NCBI GenBank assembly: GCA_020247305.1
Contig: JADCJE010000098.1
Coordinates: 1 to 64,000, forward strand
Direction: 5' to 3'
Length of the DNA: 64,000 bases
DNA from: Phycisphaerales bacterium
Lineage (GTDB): Bacteria > Planctomycetota > UBA1135 > UBA2386
The translations under genes and the position numbers were made by a program. Under the pieces are notes generated by a model. The model saw nothing but the letters and a program-made list of their open reading frames with translations, was not told where the DNA came from and searched no databases. The number at the start of each line of letters is the position of its first letter. Within the stretch, counting starts at the first letter, position 1. Shown here one piece after another: positions 31,529 through 40,243 of this stretch.

Positions 31529-33085
31529 GTGCAGCTGCCCGAGTTCCGCAACGAACCGTTCACCGACTTCTCCCGCCCCGAGGAACAGCAGGCCTTCGAG
31601 CGCGCGCTCGCCAAGGTGCAGAAGGACGTGCTCGGCCGCACGTGGACCTGCTGGATCGGCGGCGAGCAGGTCGCCGGCAAGAAGACCTACGACGGCTTCG
31701 ATCCCGGCGACACGACGCGCAGGATCGGCACGTACCAGCTGCTGACCGCGGCCGACGCCGATCGCGCCGTCGAGGCGGCCCACGCGGCGTTCCCGAAGTG
31801 GGCGGCGACCGACGTGAAGGACCGCGTGCGCATCTTCCTGGAGGCGGCCAAGCGCCTGCGCGAGCGCAAGCACGAATTCTCGGCGCTGCTGACCCACGAG
31901 GTCGGCAAGTCGTGGGCCGAGGCCGACGCCGACACGGCCGAGTGCATCGACTTCCTGGAGTACTACGCCGGCCAGATGCTGCGCATGGCCGAACCGCAGC
32001 CGGTGACGCCGGTGGCAGGCGAGCGGAACACGATGCTCTACATCCCGCTCGGCGTGGGCGCGATCATTCCGCCGTGGAACTTCCCGCTGGCGATCATGGC
32101 CGGCATGGCGAGCGCGGCGCTGCTCGCGGGCAACACCGTCGTGCTGAAGCCGGCGTCGCAGTCGCCGGCGATCGCCGCGCACTTCGTGGCGCTGATGCAC
32201 GAGTGCGGGCTGCCGAAGGACGTGCTGAACTTCGTCACCGGCCCGGGGTCCGAGGTCGGCGGCGCGATGGTCAAGCACAAGCTGACGCGCTTCATCTCGT
32301 TCACCGGCAGCCGCGACGTCGGCCTGTGGATCTTCGAGCAGTCGGCCAAGACCCAGAAGGGCCAGATCTGGATGAAGCGCCTCGTCGCCGAGATGGGCGG
32401 CAAGGACAGCATTCTCGTCGACAAGGACTGCGACCTCGACAAGGCGGTCGACGCCGTCGTCGCCTCGGCCTTCGGTTACCAGGGCCAGAAGTGCTCGGCG
32501 TGCAGCCGCGCGATCGTGCACCAGGACGTCTACGACGAGTTCGTGCGCCGGCTCGCGCCGAAGGCCCAGGCCATCCAGCCGGGCCACCCGGGCGGCAAGG
32601 GCGTCCAGTTCGGCCCGATGATCGACGCCACGGCGAAGAAGAAGACGCTCGACTACATCGCCACCGGCAAGAAGGAGGGCAAGCTGCTGGTCGGCGGCAC
32701 GGAGGGTCCGAAGAACGGCCACTACGTCGTGCCGACGGTGTTCGCCGACGTCGCGCCGACGGCGACGATCTGCCAGGATGAGATCTTCGGCCCGGTGCTC
32801 GCGATCGTGAAGTGCAGGGACTTCGAGGATGGCTTGGCGATCGCCAACAACACCGAGTACGGCCTGACGGGCTCGGTGTTCACGACCAACGAGAAGCATA
32901 AGGACGAAGCGCGCCGGCGCTTCCACGTCGGCAACTTCTACATCAACCGCAAGTGCACCGGCGCGCTCGTCGGCGCGCACCCGTTCGGCGGCTTCAACAT
33001 GTCGGGCACGGACAGCAAGGCCGGCGGCCCGGACTACCTGCTGCAGTTCCTGCAGGCGAAGACGATCAGCGAGAAGGTCTCTTGA
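31529..33085 (+). CDS. pruA: L-glutamate gamma-semialdehyde (P5C) dehydrogenase
   Basis: Cytoplasmic NAD-dependent aldehyde dehydrogenase oxidising glutamate semialdehyde from proline or arginine breakdown to glutamate. The GTG at 31529 is chosen because GGAGG lies 10 bases upstream and the resulting 518 aa fits the stand-alone RocA/PruA length (~515). Visible are the N-terminal FRNEPFTDF signature, PPWNFPLAI, NAD-binding KPASQSP, FTGSRDVG, general base E288 in AEMGGKD, nucleophile C322 in YQGQKCSACSR, and EIFGPVL. No proline dehydrogenase gene is in the window. Confidence 0.93.
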   Translation: MQLPEFRNEPFTDFSRPEEQQAFERALAKVQKDVLGRTWTCWIGGEQVAGKKTYDGFDPGDTTRRIGTYQLLTAADADRAVEAAHAAFPKWAATDVKDRVRIFLEAAKRLRERKHEFSALLTHEVGKSWAEADADTAECIDFLEYYAGQMLRMAEPQPVTPVAGERNTMLYIPLGVGAIIPPWNFPLAIMAGMASAALLAGNTVVLKPASQSPAIAAHFVALMHECGLPKDVLNFVTGPGSEVGGAMVKHKLTRFISFTGSRDVGLWIFEQSAKTQKGQIWMKRLVAEMGGKDSILVDKDCDLDKAVDAVVASAFGYQGQKCSACSRAIVHQDVYDEFVRRLAPKAQAIQPGHPGGKGVQFGPMIDATAKKKTLDYIATGKKEGKLLVGGTEGPKNGHYVVPTVFADVAPTATICQDEIFGPVLAIVKCRDFEDGLAIANNTEYGLTGSVFTTNEKHKDEARRRFHVGNFYINRKCTGALVGAHPFGGFNMSGTDSKAGGPDYLLQFLQAKTISEKVS

Positions 33086-33128
33086 CGGCCCCGCCGGCGT
33101 CGTAGGAGGACGCCGGAACGCACGACCC

Positions 33129-35018
33129 ATGGACCCCCGCGCCTTCGCCAGCGACCACCGGCGCCTGCTGCAGCTCGAACGCGCGGCGGAGATCGCCGAG
33201 GCCGAGCGGTTGCTGCGCACGCGCAGCGACGCCGAGTTGCAGGCGCGCGGCGTGTCGATCGCGCGGCTGGAGGTCGTCGACCTGGAACCGGGCTTCGGCG
33301 GCCGGCTGCACGCCGTGCTGCGGCCGAGCCGCGGCGGACCGCTCCCCGCCCACCGCTTCGGCCCGGGCGACGTCGTCGCGCTGCGCGAACGGCGCGAGGA
33401 CGGGCCGCTGGCGACGGGCGTGCTGGTGAAGGCCCGCGGCGACACGGTCGTGGTCGCCCTCGACGACGACGACGCCGACCTGCCCGGCGTCGTGCGCCTC
33501 GACCAGATCGTCACCGACGTCACCTTCCGCCGGCTCGACGCTGCCCTGCGCACGCTGCAGCAGGACGTGAAGGGCGACGACGCGCGTTTCCGCGACGTGG
33601 TGTTCGGCGAGCGCGAGGCCGCCTTCGCGCCGAAGCCGGCGGACGACGCGATCGCGTGGTTCGACGCGGCGCTCGACGCCTCCCAGCGCGCCGCCGTCGG
33701 CAACGCGCTGCGCGCCGAGCACGTGGCGCTGATCCACGGCCCGCCCGGCACCGGCAAGACCACGGCGGTCGTCGAACTGATCCGGCAATGCGTCGGCCGC
33801 GGCGAACGCGTGCTCGCCTGCGCGCCGAGCAACGTCGCCGTCGACAACCTGGCCGAACGCCTGCTGCGCGCCGGCCTGCGCGTCGTGCGACTCGGCCACC
33901 CGGCCCGCGTGCACGCCGCGGTGCGCGACGTGTCGCTCGCGTCGCTCGTCGCCGACGCCCCGGAGCAGAAGCTGCTGCGCGATGTCAAGCGCGAGGTCGA
34001 ACAGGGGCTGCGCAAGGTGCACCGCGCGAAGACGCGCCAGGACCGCTTCGCCGCGCGCAACGAGGTGCGGGCGCTGCGCGCCGAACTGCGGCACCTGGAG
34101 GCCGCCATCACCAAGGGCCTCGTCGACGGCGCCGAGGTCGTGCTGGCGACGACGACCGGGGCCGCCGACGAGCGCCTGTTCGAACGCTCCTTCGACCGCG
34201 TCGTCGTCGACGAGGCGGCGCAGGCGCTCGAGGCGGCGTGCTGGATCCCGCTGCAGCGCGGCCGCCGGCTCGTGCTGGCCGGCGACCACAAGCAGCTGCC
34301 GCCGACCATCCAGTCGGCCGAAGCCGCCGCCGGCGGACTCGCGCGCACGATGTTCGAGCGCCTGATGCACTCGCCGCAGGGGCCGGCGCTCGGCCGCATG
34401 CTGACGGTGCAGTACCGCATGCACGAGCGCATCATGGGTTGGCCGTCGGCGACGCTGTACGGCGGCGCGCTGACGGCGGCGCCGGCCGTGCAGTCGCACC
34501 TGCTGACCGATCTGCCTGGCGTCGCCGCCGGCGACTGGTCGAGCGAGCCGCTGTGTTACGTCGACACCGCCGGCTGCGGCTTCGACGAGTCGGCCGGCGA
34601 CGACGACGGCAGCAAGGCGAACCCCGGCGAGGCCGAGGTCGTGGTCAAGGTCGTGCTGGCGCTGCGCGAAGCCGGCGTCGCCGCCGCCGATCTCGCCGTG
34701 ATCACGCCCTACAACGCGCAGGTGCAGTTGCTGCGCGAACGGCTCGGCGGCGAAGCCGACCTGGAGATCGGCACCGTCGACGGCCTGCAGGGCCGCGAGA
34801 AGGAGGCCGTCGTCGTGTCGCTGGTGCGCAGCAACGAGCAGGGCGAGGTCGGCTTCCTCGCCGAACTGCGCCGTCTCAACGTGGCGCTGACGCGCGCGCG
34901 CAGGCACCTGACGGTCGTCGGCGACAGCGCGACGCTGGCGCACGACCGGCAGTTGCGAGCGCTCGTCGACCACCTGCAGCAGCACGCGCGCTACCGCAGC
35001 GCATTCGAACTCGGCTGA
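33129..35018 (+). CDS. SF1B UPF1/IGHMBP2-like helicase
   Basis: 629-aa nucleic-acid-dependent ATPase, cytoplasmic. The N-terminal ~180 residues form a beta-barrel domain like those of IGHMBP2-type helicases (FGPGDVVALRERRE). Helicase motifs in order: Walker A GPPGTGKTT (~205-213), Ia ACAPSNVAVDNLAERL, II VVVDEAAQA, III LAGDHKQLPPT, IV QYRMHERIMGWPS, V GTVDGLQGREKEAVVVSLVRS, VI LNVALTRARRHLTVVGD. All are intact. In bacteria these proteins are 5'-3' helicases of unclear role in DNA or RNA handling. It starts 43 bases after pruA on the same strand and converges on the hydrolase gene downstream. Confidence 0.9.
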   Translation: MDPRAFASDHRRLLQLERAAEIAEAERLLRTRSDAELQARGVSIARLEVVDLEPGFGGRLHAVLRPSRGGPLPAHRFGPGDVVALRERREDGPLATGVLVKARGDTVVVALDDDDADLPGVVRLDQIVTDVTFRRLDAALRTLQQDVKGDDARFRDVVFGEREAAFAPKPADDAIAWFDAALDASQRAAVGNALRAEHVALIHGPPGTGKTTAVVELIRQCVGRGERVLACAPSNVAVDNLAERLLRAGLRVVRLGHPARVHAAVRDVSLASLVADAPEQKLLRDVKREVEQGLRKVHRAKTRQDRFAARNEVRALRAELRHLEAAITKGLVDGAEVVLATTTGAADERLFERSFDRVVVDEAAQALEAACWIPLQRGRRLVLAGDHKQLPPTIQSAEAAAGGLARTMFERLMHSPQGPALGRMLTVQYRMHERIMGWPSATLYGGALTAAPAVQSHLLTDLPGVAAGDWSSEPLCYVDTAGCGFDESAGDDDGSKANPGEAEVVVKVVLALREAGVAAADLAVITPYNAQVQLLRERLGGEADLEIGTVDGLQGREKEAVVVSLVRSNEQGEVGFLAELRRLNVALTRARRHLTVVGDSATLAHDRQLRALVDHLQQHARYRSAFELG

Positions 35019-35039
35019 CGCGCGGCGGCGACGAAGGCG

Positions 35040-35990
35040 TCACTTGCCCGGCGCCGTCGCGCCGGCCGCCGCGGGCTTCGCCGGCGCGGCGGCCACCGGC
35101 GCGCCGAACAGGGCTTCGGCGCACTTGTCGTGCGCGAACATGTCCGCGTGCTCGTGCACGACGCCCGGGGCCTCGACGAGCCGCCACTGCAGCGGCCAGC
35201 CGCGCTGCGCCGCCAGCGCCTTGCCCGCCCACCACAGCGCCAGCCCGCGCTGGTGGCGGCCGCTGCCCTGCGCCATCGCCTCGGCGCTCGTGTCCAGCCA
35301 CTCGTCGTGGCGGTCGTCGCCGGTGCCGAGGTAGAGAGTGAGCGGCGCCGCGAGGTAGCGGCGCAGCTGCTCGTCGTTCGACAACTCCGCGGGCAGGCCG
35401 CCGAAGCCATAGCCGAACGGCTGCTCCACGCTGGGCAACAACACCGAACCCGGGTTGGCCGCGACGATGCGTTCGGCGCCGAGTTCGAAGAAGGCCGCGC
35501 ACCGGACCAGGAACTGCCCGCCGGCGGAATGACCGATGGCGTAGAGCTTCGCGTCCGGTGCCGCCGCGTCTCGGCGCACCGCCGCGACGACCTCGGGCAG
35601 CCGCGCATAGGTCCACTCGGCCGGCGGCGCCGCCGTGCCGTCCTCGCGCAGGACGCCGCCGCGCTGGTAGAGGCGGCTCGGGAAGCGCTGCTTGTCGAAC
35701 TTCGGCGCGACCACGAGCGCGTCGAAGCGATCCCCCATCGGCACGGCGTGGTCGCGGTACTCGTCGGCGTTGCGTTCGACGCCGTGCATCACCAGCAGGA
35801 TGCGCTGCCGCGACCAGTTCGCCGGCCGGTACAGAAAAACCTGCAGTTCAACCGGTCCGGCCTGCACGCGCACCTCGGAGCGGCCGTCAGCGACGGCTGG
35901 TGGCGCGGGCGCGGGCGCTGCGGCCTGCGCCGCCAGCGGCGGCACGACGAGCAGGAGCGCAGCGGCGAACGGACCGGCGAAGTGCACCAT
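35040..35990 (-). CDS. Exported alpha/beta hydrolase (esterase/PHB-depolymerase-like)
   Basis: Secreted serine hydrolase, 316 aa. A signal peptide (MVHFAGPFAAALLLVVPPLAAQ) is followed by an alpha/beta fold with the oxyanion strand ILLVMHGVERNADEYRD, nucleophile S155 in AIGHSAGGQF and a probable catalytic His in GVVHEHADMF. YRPANWSRQR before the core is typical of polyhydroxybutyrate-depolymerase and feruloyl-esterase relatives. The C-terminus is an Ala/Pro/Lys-rich tail. Substrate is unknown. It is convergent with the helicase gene, with 21 bases between stops. Confidence 0.8.
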   Translation of the reverse strand: MVHFAGPFAAALLLVVPPLAAQAAAPAPAPPAVADGRSEVRVQAGPVELQVFLYRPANWSRQRILLVMHGVERNADEYRDHAVPMGDRFDALVVAPKFDKQRFPSRLYQRGGVLREDGTAAPPAEWTYARLPEVVAAVRRDAAAPDAKLYAIGHSAGGQFLVRCAAFFELGAERIVAANPGSVLLPSVEQPFGYGFGGLPAELSNDEQLRRYLAAPLTLYLGTGDDRHDEWLDTSAEAMAQGSGRHQRGLALWWAGKALAAQRGWPLQWRLVEAPGVVHEHADMFAHDKCAEALFGAPVAAAPAKPAAAGATAPGK

Positions 35991-36046
35991 GCCCGCGATG
36001 GTAGCGCGCGCCCGCGGTCACGCGGGCGCAGCAGGTCGCCGCGGGA

Positions 36047-37681
36047 TCAGAACAGCCGGACTTCGGCGCCGCGGCTGGTGGCAGCGCCGGTGGGCACGCC
36101 GCCGTCCCAGACGAACCACTGGCTGAACATCGTGAGGCCGGACAGCGCGGGGATCGCCGGCACCGGCAGCTTCAGCGTGGCGTAGCCCGCGCCGGCGACG
36201 CCGGGGGCGCCGGCGAGCGCGAAGTTCGCCATCAGTTCGCCGGCGCCGAGACCGACGTTGACGTTGACGCCGGCGAGGACGGCCACGGCCGGCACCGTCG
36301 AGAGCACGAAGGTCGCGATGCCGCCGCCGACCGCGTTGCTGACGCCGAGCTTGAAGTCGACGTTGCCGAGGTTGGCCGGCACCTCCGCCAGCGCCAGCGG
36401 GATGCGGCCGCCGGTGCCCGGCGAACCCAGGCCGTACAGCGCGCCGCCCTCGGGGAGCAACTGGCTGCGCAGCGTCGGGCGCGTGAAGGGCGCGAGGCCC
36501 TGCGCGACACGCGGATCGGTCAGGCCGTTCTGCAGGAAGTTGATCAGGTCGTTGGCCGCCGGCGGCGGCACGTTGAGCGGGATCAGCAGCCCGTCCTTGT
36601 TCGGCAGGTTCGGGCCGCCACCGTTGAGGTAGAAGCCGAACACCTGCTGCAGCGAGGTGAACTGGCCGTTGTGCATGAACGACGTGCGCAGGCCGACGTT
36701 GCGCAGGCTCGGCACCTTGAACTTGCCGGCGTCGGTCGCGAGGCCGGTCACGGCCTGCCGGCCGATGTCCTGCGCGATCGGGCGCAGGCCGAGGTTGCGG
36801 AACTGGCGGTCGCTGAACAGGCCTGTGGTGTGGCAGAGGTTGCAGCGGCCCGGACCGTTGAACACGTTGAGGCCGTTCTGCTGCTGCGGCGTCAGCGCCG
36901 TCGGGTTGCCGGTGACGAAGGCGTCGTACGGCGTCTGGTTCGGGATCAGCGTGCGCTGGTACGCCGCGAGCGCGAAGGCGATGCGGCTCGGCGTGATGTC
37001 GTTGGTGCCGAACGCGGCCTGGAACAGCTGCGGGTACGTCGTGCCGCCGGCGATCGCCGTCGCCATGTCGGTCGGCAGGTTGGTCGCCAGCGCCATCGGC
37101 TTGGCGTCGAGCAGCTTCTGCACGACGGCCTGCAGCGGACGCGAATCGTGCGCCATCTCGCCGTGGTCGAGCAGCGGGGCAAGGGCTTGGTTCTCCAGCG
37201 CGCCGCCAGTCGGGATCATCGTCGTGTTGCTGACCGGATCGACGAACGTGGTGCGGGCGCGACCGTCCCAGAACAGGTCGGGGAACCACGCCGCCATCAG
37301 GAACGACGGCGACGCGCGCTTGGTGACCTGGCGGCCGAAACCGAACACGGCGTCCGGCATGTAGAGGTTGTTGGCGTCGCTGCGCGCCACGCCCGGCGAC
37401 CCGAAGCTGTCGTCCGGCGATGGCGTGATGCCGTCCGGACCCGGGTTGGGGGCGCGCCGCGGGTCGCCGCCGCCCTGGCCGAAGCTGTGGCACGTGCCGC
37501 AGGCGACGCGGTTGTTCGCCGACATCTGCTCCTCCCAGAACAGCAGCTTGCCGAGGATCGCCTTCTGGGCGGTGGTCGGGTTCTGCGGCGGGACGGGCTG
37601 CGGCGGCAGCGGTTGGTTCTGCGCCACAGCGTGGGCAGCGAGGATCGGCAGGCAGATGCCGAACAGAGCGCGGGCGTTCAT
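36047..37681 (-). CDS. Exported di-haem cytochrome c peroxidase/MauG family protein
   Basis: 544-aa periplasmic di-haem protein with a signal peptide (residues ~1-20). Haem-binding motifs are CGTCH (C61-H65) and CNLCH (C280-H284). Family surroundings are clear: LGKLLFWEEQMSANNRVACG, FWDGRA, and VPSLRNVGLRTSFMHNGQF with its MHNG motif near residue 328. Typical enzymes reduce H2O2 with electrons from cytochrome c, or carry out MauG-like oxidations. The last ~110 residues are a beta-rich tail (NVDFKLGVSNAVGG onward) not part of standard peroxidases but like the tails of other exported proteins here. An inverted repeat lies 32-50 bases upstream of the start. Confidence 0.88.
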   Translation of the reverse strand: MNARALFGICLPILAAHAVAQNQPLPPQPVPPQNPTTAQKAILGKLLFWEEQMSANNRVACGTCHSFGQGGGDPRRAPNPGPDGITPSPDDSFGSPGVARSDANNLYMPDAVFGFGRQVTKRASPSFLMAAWFPDLFWDGRARTTFVDPVSNTTMIPTGGALENQALAPLLDHGEMAHDSRPLQAVVQKLLDAKPMALATNLPTDMATAIAGGTTYPQLFQAAFGTNDITPSRIAFALAAYQRTLIPNQTPYDAFVTGNPTALTPQQQNGLNVFNGPGRCNLCHTTGLFSDRQFRNLGLRPIAQDIGRQAVTGLATDAGKFKVPSLRNVGLRTSFMHNGQFTSLQQVFGFYLNGGGPNLPNKDGLLIPLNVPPPAANDLINFLQNGLTDPRVAQGLAPFTRPTLRSQLLPEGGALYGLGSPGTGGRIPLALAEVPANLGNVDFKLGVSNAVGGGIATFVLSTVPAVAVLAGVNVNVGLGAGELMANFALAGAPGVAGAGYATLKLPVPAIPALSGLTMFSQWFVWDGGVPTGAATSRGAEVRLF

Positions 37682-37712
37682 GGGCGTCCTTGGTGGGAAG
37701 GTCGCTGGGACA

Positions 37713-37731
37713 GGGACACGACATGTGTCCC
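37713..37731. promoter_or_regulatory. Operator-like inverted repeat upstream of the cytochrome c peroxidase gene
   Basis: GGGACAC (37713-37719), spacer GACAT, GTGTCCC (37725-37731): a perfect 7-base inverted repeat of 19 bases total. It lies 32-50 bases before the peroxidase ATG on the minus strand, where a repressor or activator could act. No canonical Fur, FNR or PerR box is matched. A short RNA hairpin in the leader is the alternative reading. Confidence 0.45.
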
Positions 37732-37859
37732 GCCGACGTCGCGATAACGGCGCTGCCAGTAGCCGTCACACAACGGCGCGGAATAACCTTCGTCGGCAGC
37801 CGTCCCCGGGCGAAGCGCCATTGCCAGCGGATCGACAGGCCCGACTCACCCGGCCGCGG

Positions 37860-38393
37860 TCAGCCCGCCGCACGGCGACCGCGGCGCAGTTGCAGCAGGT
37901 CGGCGTGCGCCTTGCCGACGTCGACGCCCGTCGCACGCCAGTAGCAGCGATCGGCGGCCTTGCGGTTGCCCGTGCGCGCGAGCGCGTCGCCGAGCCCGAT
38001 CCACGCCGCGGCGTCCCATGGATCGGTGCGCACGAGGGCCCGGTAGCTGGCGATCGCCGCGCGCCAATCGCCGCGCAGATAGGCCCCCAGCGCGTCGCGA
38101 TGGCGGTCGATCCGTTGGCGCGCCGCCGGCGAACGGTGGCGCCGCCAGAGTTGCTGCAGCAACCGCAAGGCGGCGCCGCCAGCGAGGACCTGCAGCGAAC
38201 CGGCGAGCAGTCGCAGGGTCGCGACATCCGCAGCGTAGACGTAGCGGGCCAACAGCCAAGCATCGAGGAACGACCAGATGCCGAGCGTCACCAGGCCGCC
38301 GACCCAGGCACGTCCCGTCCGCAGGTAGTGCCAAGCTGCCACCTGCCCGATGAGGAAGGCGACGACGTTGGGCAGGAACGCGTACGGGGCCAC
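37860..38393 (-). CDS. Membrane protein with TPR-like repeat
   Basis: 177 aa, starting at the GTG at 38393. Two or three hydrophobic segments occupy residues ~5-95 (LPNVVAFLIGQVAAWHYL, VGGLVTLGIWSFLDAWLLA, LLAGSLQVLAGGAALRLL). The C-terminal half is soluble with TPR-like helices: GAYLRGDWRAAIASYRALVRTDPW and DAAAWIGLGDALARTGNRKAADRCY. The last residues are basic. Function unknown; it may be a protein-interaction scaffold at the inner membrane. It is divergent from thiE across 97 bases. Confidence 0.6.
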   Translation of the reverse strand: MAPYAFLPNVVAFLIGQVAAWHYLRTGRAWVGGLVTLGIWSFLDAWLLARYVYAADVATLRLLAGSLQVLAGGAALRLLQQLWRRHRSPAARQRIDRHRDALGAYLRGDWRAAIASYRALVRTDPWDAAAWIGLGDALARTGNRKAADRCYWRATGVDVGKAHADLLQLRRGRRAAG

Positions 38394-38490
38394 GGCGCGG
38401 CAGCCTACGAGCCTGAGCGCCCGCCGACCACAGCGCCGCCGCCCCGCAGGAGCATTGGCGACGGCCTCGCGCTAGGCTCTTGTCCGCCGA

Positions 38491-39096
38491 ATGTCGTTTC
38501 CCGGCCGCCTGTACCTGTTGTTCACGCCGTCGCTGTGCCGCCAGGACCCTTGGGCGACGCTGTCCGGCGCGATCTCTGGCGGCGTCGACCTCGTGCAGTG
38601 GCGCAGCAAGGCAGCGGACCCGAGCGGGTACCTGCGCTGCCGCGACCTGTGCCGGCGCCGCGGCGTGCCGCTGCTGGTCAACGACGACGTGATGCTGGCG
38701 GTGCGCTCGCAGGCGCACGGCGCGCACGTCGGCCAGGACGACCTGCCGGCGGAGGCGGCGCGCAAGCTGCTCGACGAGCAGTGGCTCGGGATCAGCACGC
38801 ACAATCCACAGCAGATCGCCGCGGCCGCCGCCAACGGCGCCGACTACGTCGGCTTCGGCCCGTGCTTTCCGACGGCGACCAAGGGCTACGAGCACGGCAA
38901 GTCGTCGGACGAGATCGAAGCCGCCATCGCGGCTGCGCACAGGCACGGCCTGCCGCTGTTCGCCATCGGCGGCATCACCGCCGAACGCCTGCCCGGCCTG
39001 CGCGTGATCGGCGTCGACCGCATCGCCGTCAGCAGCGCGATCCTCGCCGCCGACGACCCGCGCGCCGCCGCACAGGCCCTGCGCCGCATGCTGTGA
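38491..39096 (+). CDS. thiE: Thiamine phosphate synthase family protein
   Basis: TIM-barrel enzyme of the ThiE/TenI family, 201 aa. ThiE joins hydroxymethylpyrimidine diphosphate and thiazole phosphate to thiamine phosphate. Visible are VDLVQWRSK (family QLR.K strand), LLVNDDVMLAV, AHGAHVGQDDLPAEAAR, GISTHNPQQI, VGFGPCFPTATK with its phosphate loop, FAIGGIT and VIGVDRIAVSSAI. WRSK in place of the usual LRxK and loss of some pyrophosphate-binding residues leave TenI-like regulation or isomerase activity open. No other thiamine gene is nearby. It converges on queA with 31 bases between stops. Confidence 0.85.
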   Translation: MSFPGRLYLLFTPSLCRQDPWATLSGAISGGVDLVQWRSKAADPSGYLRCRDLCRRRGVPLLVNDDVMLAVRSQAHGAHVGQDDLPAEAARKLLDEQWLGISTHNPQQIAAAAANGADYVGFGPCFPTATKGYEHGKSSDEIEAAIAAAHRHGLPLFAIGGITAERLPGLRVIGVDRIAVSSAILAADDPRAAAQALRRML

Positions 39097-39127
39097 CGCC
39101 GTCCGCGGCGGCGGCCACGGGCGCCGC

Positions 39128-40165
39128 TCACACGAGAAGCATCGCGTCACCGAACGAGTAGAAGCGATAACCGCGCGCGACGGCGTCGCGGTACCTGGCG
39201 AGCACCTCGTCGCGGCCGGCGAACGCCGCGACCAGCATCACCAGCGTCGACTTGGGCAGGTGGAAGTTGGTGAACAGCGCGTCGACGACCTGGAAGCGGC
39301 TGCCGGGGCGCAGGAACAGGTCCGAAGCGCCGTCGCCGGGGACGACGCCGCCCTTGCCGTCGGCGCAGGTCTCCAGCGTCCGGCAGCTGGTCGTGCCGAC
39401 GGCGACGACGCGCCCGCCGCGGGCCCGCGTCGCCGCGATCGCGGCCGCGGTCGCCGGCGGCAGTTCGTAGCGCTCGGAGTGCATGCGGTGCTCCTCGACG
39501 ACGTCGCTGCGCATCGGCGCGAACGTGCCTTCGCCGACGTGCAGCGTGACGTAGGCGAGTTGCACCCCCATCGCCGCGATGCGCTGCAGCAGGCCGGGAG
39601 TGAAGTGCAGGCCCGCGGTCGGCGCCGCGATGGCGCCGGGCACGCGCGCGTAGACCGTCTGGTAGCGCTCGCGATCGCGCTGCACGTCCTCGGCGCCGTC
39701 GCGCGCGATGTACGGCGGCAGCGGCGCGCGGCCGCACCGATCGAGCGCCGCGGCGACCGTGCCCGTCGCCGCGCGCAGGCCGACGCGCCAGCGGCCGCCG
39801 CCGAGCGCCTCGCGCAGTTCGAGTTCGATCGCGCCGCCTTCCATCGCGACGAGTTCACCGACGCGCAGCTTTTTGCTCGGCTTGACGAAGGCCTCGCCCG
39901 CCTCGCCTTCGACCTGCACGAGCAGGCACTCGACCGCGCCGCCGGTCGCGCGGCGGCCGCGCAGGCGCCAGGGCATGACCTTGGTGTCGTTGAGCACCAG
40001 CAGGTCGCCGGGCCGCAGGAATCGCGGCAGGTCGAAGACGTGCGCGTGCTCGTCACGGCGGCTGGCGCGTTCGTGCACGAAGAGGCGGGCGTGGTCGCGG
40101 GGCTCCGCGGGCTGCACGGCGATCGCGGACGGCGGCAGTTCGAAGTCGAAGTCGGTGACGAGCAC
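39128..40165 (-). CDS. queA: tRNA preQ1(34) S-adenosylmethionine ribosyltransferase-isomerase
   Basis: Cytoplasmic enzyme transferring and rearranging the ribosyl of SAM onto preQ1 in tRNA to give epoxyqueuosine. It is 345 aa, standard length, starting at GTG 40165. Recognised segments: FDFELPPSAIAVQPAEPRDHARL, FLRPGDLLVLNDTKVMPWRLRG, RERYQTVYARVPGAIAAPTAGLHF, HVGEGTFAPMRSDVVEEHRMHSE, TSCRTLETC and TNFHLPKSTLVMLVAAFAG (longer runs split in the gene by no gaps; only key parts given). Works immediately before QueG, encoded ~8 kb away. The next gene is divergent, with 78 bases between starts. Confidence 0.95.
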   Translation of the reverse strand: MLVTDFDFELPPSAIAVQPAEPRDHARLFVHERASRRDEHAHVFDLPRFLRPGDLLVLNDTKVMPWRLRGRRATGGAVECLLVQVEGEAGEAFVKPSKKLRVGELVAMEGGAIELELREALGGGRWRVGLRAATGTVAAALDRCGRAPLPPYIARDGAEDVQRDRERYQTVYARVPGAIAAPTAGLHFTPGLLQRIAAMGVQLAYVTLHVGEGTFAPMRSDVVEEHRMHSERYELPPATAAAIAATRARGGRVVAVGTTSCRTLETCADGKGGVVPGDGASDLFLRPGSRFQVVDALFTNFHLPKSTLVMLVAAFAGRDEVLARYRDAVARGYRFYSFGDAMLLV

Positions 40166-40243
40166 GCGCCGCTTCTAGCACGGCGCCCGGAAGCAACAAA
40201 TGGACCGCTTGCCGCCGGCGCGCGGGCCGCCGACGATGACCGC

